This document shows, piece after piece, positions 39,541 through 40,250 of a stretch of 40,250 nt of DNA (the stretch's first letter is position 1; each line of letters starts with the position of its first letter). Under the pieces are notes generated by a model that did not search any database, had not been told where the DNA came from, and saw nothing but the letters and a program-made list of their open reading frames with translations. This stretch comes from an uncultured Myxococcaceae bacterium. Its GTDB lineage: Bacteria > Myxococcota_A > Polyangia > Polyangiales > Ga0077539. Location of the stretch: the NCBI GenBank assembly GCA_945952225.1, contig CAMFHP010000077.1, positions 1-40,250 of the forward strand. Reading direction: 5' to 3'. A program made the translations under genes and the position numbers.

Positions 39541-39590
39541 GGCGGTGAATGAATTCACCGCCAGCGAGGGGAAAGTCCCTCGCGGGACTC
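39541..39590 (-). repeat. Bipartite palindromic repeat, copy 9 (reverse)
   Basis: Counterpart of copy 6 at +854, with 10-bp hairpin 2 and GCGA loop. Confidence 0.9.
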
Positions 39591-39634
39591 TCGATGGATG
39601 CGCGCGTGCGGAGGCTTCTGATGCGCGCGTGGCT

Positions 39635-39685
39635 GCGGTGAATGAATTCACCGCCAGCGAGGGGAAAGTCCCTCACGGGACTCGC
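39635..39685 (-). repeat. Bipartite palindromic repeat, copy 10 (reverse)
   Basis: Counterpart of copy 7 at +854, with GTGA loop. It lies 25 bp from the stop of transposase copy 2. Confidence 0.9.
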
Positions 39686-39710
39686 GATTCTGTGTCGCCG
39701 TCGCGGCGCG

Positions 39711-40169
39711 CTACCCGTCGTTGTCGGAGGCGTCTCGCGCCGTCGTCGCGTCGAGCGTCTCTTCCCACGGCTCACGCGTGGGGGCGTGGTGATGCGCGCG
39801 CTGGTTGCGCACGTACTGGATCACGCCGTCGAGCGAGTGCGGATCGCAGGATTGGCACCAGTAGCCCTCCTGCCACTCGAAGCGGCGATCGGGATGGGTG
39901 AGGTTCTCGGCCCGCGAGCTAGCGCCCTTGAGGCGCTTCACGACGTCGGCGACACGGTGTGTTGCCGCGATGCGCACGAGAACGTGCACGTGATCGTTCG
40001 CGCACCCGATGGCAAGGAGCTCGGCGCCCGCGTCGAACGACCGGTGCTTGAAGAACTCGGATCGCGCTGTGTCCTCTGCTTCGTCGAGCAGCGGGAGGCG
40101 ATGCCGAACCGCCCAGACGATGTGCACCACGAGGTCGTGAACCCGACGAGATGGATCCGATCGCTTCAT
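39711..40169 (-). CDS. IS200-like/REP-associated tyrosine transposase (copy 2)
   Basis: Same 152-residue protein as copy 1, with HUH motif His60/His62 and Tyr119, and no substitution found. Both copies are intact, so the duplication is recent or actively homogenised. It is flanked by the reverse repeat at 39635 and the forward repeat at 40196 with the same spacing as copy 1. Confidence 0.9.
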   Translation of the reverse strand: MKRSDPSRRVHDLVVHIVWAVRHRLPLLDEAEDTARSEFFKHRSFDAGAELLAIGCANDHVHVLVRIAATHRVADVVKRLKGASSRAENLTHPDRRFEWQEGYWCQSCDPHSLDGVIQYVRNQRAHHHAPTREPWEETLDATTARDASDNDG

Positions 40170-40195
40170 CCTCTCGGACCTACCACGCCCAAATC

Positions 40196-40245
40196 GCGAG
40201 TCCCGAAGGGACTTTCCCCTCGCTGCCGGTGAATTCATTCACCGG
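40196..40245 (+). repeat. Bipartite palindromic repeat, copy 11 (forward)
   Basis: Same as copies 5 and 8. The five bases that follow (AGCGA) also match the unit. The window ends here. Confidence 0.9.
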
Positions 40246-40250
40246 AGCGA

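Larger units (their letters stand above)
39316..39710. other. Gene-free stretch between transposase copies
   Basis: This holds 26 bp of transposase leader, the forward repeat at 39342, the GC-rich spacer, and the reverse repeats at 39541 and 39635. It duplicates 38488-38856. Confidence 0.7.
39342..40195. repeat. Tandem 854-bp unit, copy 2
   Basis: As far as I can read, identical to 38488-39341, including the transposase gene and all three repeats. At 40196 the sequence begins the unit again and continues to the window end, so either a third copy or only its first repeat follows. Confidence 0.9.

Noticed and set aside
38488-40250. CRISPR array
   Set aside because: The repeats occur in both orientations with irregular spacing and duplicated spacers. 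There are no cas genes, and the copies are tied to a transposase.

Overview
The window looks like a chromosomal segment of a very GC-rich, Gram-negative delta-type bacterium, most likely Myxococcota (Polyangia-like). The indications are dense C/G-ending codon use, many lipoproteins and Cys-rich secreted proteins, eukaryotic-like Ser/Thr kinases (one fused to an AAA-ATPase/TPR module, one to a response-regulator receiver), an ECF sigma/FecR-like pair, and DUF4397, DUF2135/YfaP-like and DUF507 proteins. This placement is inference: the window holds no rRNA or other taxonomic marker, and I found no tRNA, rRNA or CRISPR array.

Left part (1-12134): a palindromic repeat at the very start, then polA, a convergent orphan MshEN-domain gene, and a rightward series of genes: small membrane protein + DEAD-box RNA helicase (overlapping), a TolC-family outer-membrane protein + MlaC-like lipid-binding protein, DUF507 + zinc-ribbon protein, a nucleotide-sugar epimerase, and yicC-gmk (overlapping). 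This is mostly housekeeping: replication/repair, RNA metabolism, envelope export, lipid transport and GMP phosphorylation.

Middle (12138-32343): signalling and surface genes. A leftward kinase-ATPase-TPR giant precedes a Cys-rich lipoprotein. Three rightward lipoproteins follow, one a di-haem cytochrome c peroxidase-like protein. Next come a stand-alone DUF2325 protein, an exported beta-propeller-like protein, a TPR protein, the ECF sigma/FecR-like pair, NADP-type isocitrate dehydrogenase, a winged-helix regulator, a lipoprotein built from a duplicated 250-residue DUF4397 unit, a TrmN6-like methyltransferase, and overlapping TPM-domain and diacylglycerol-kinase-like genes.

Right part (32506-40250): a three-repeat CsbD-like stress protein, an alpha/beta hydrolase, a receiver-kinase fusion, a small beta-barrel protein, an AI-2E/PerM-family permease, and then the most unusual region. 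Here an 854-bp unit is present in two apparently identical tandem copies, with the first ~55 bp of a third at the window end. Each unit carries a 152-residue IS200-like/REP-associated tyrosine (HUH/Y1) transposase and three copies of a ~50-bp bipartite palindrome. That palindrome also occurs at 1-49 and as an inverted pair at 33269-33452, so this is a dispersed family. Its two stems are invariant or compensated while the loops vary, which points to folded single strands being the functional form. This RAYT/bipartite-REP system is my main candidate for something insufficiently described.
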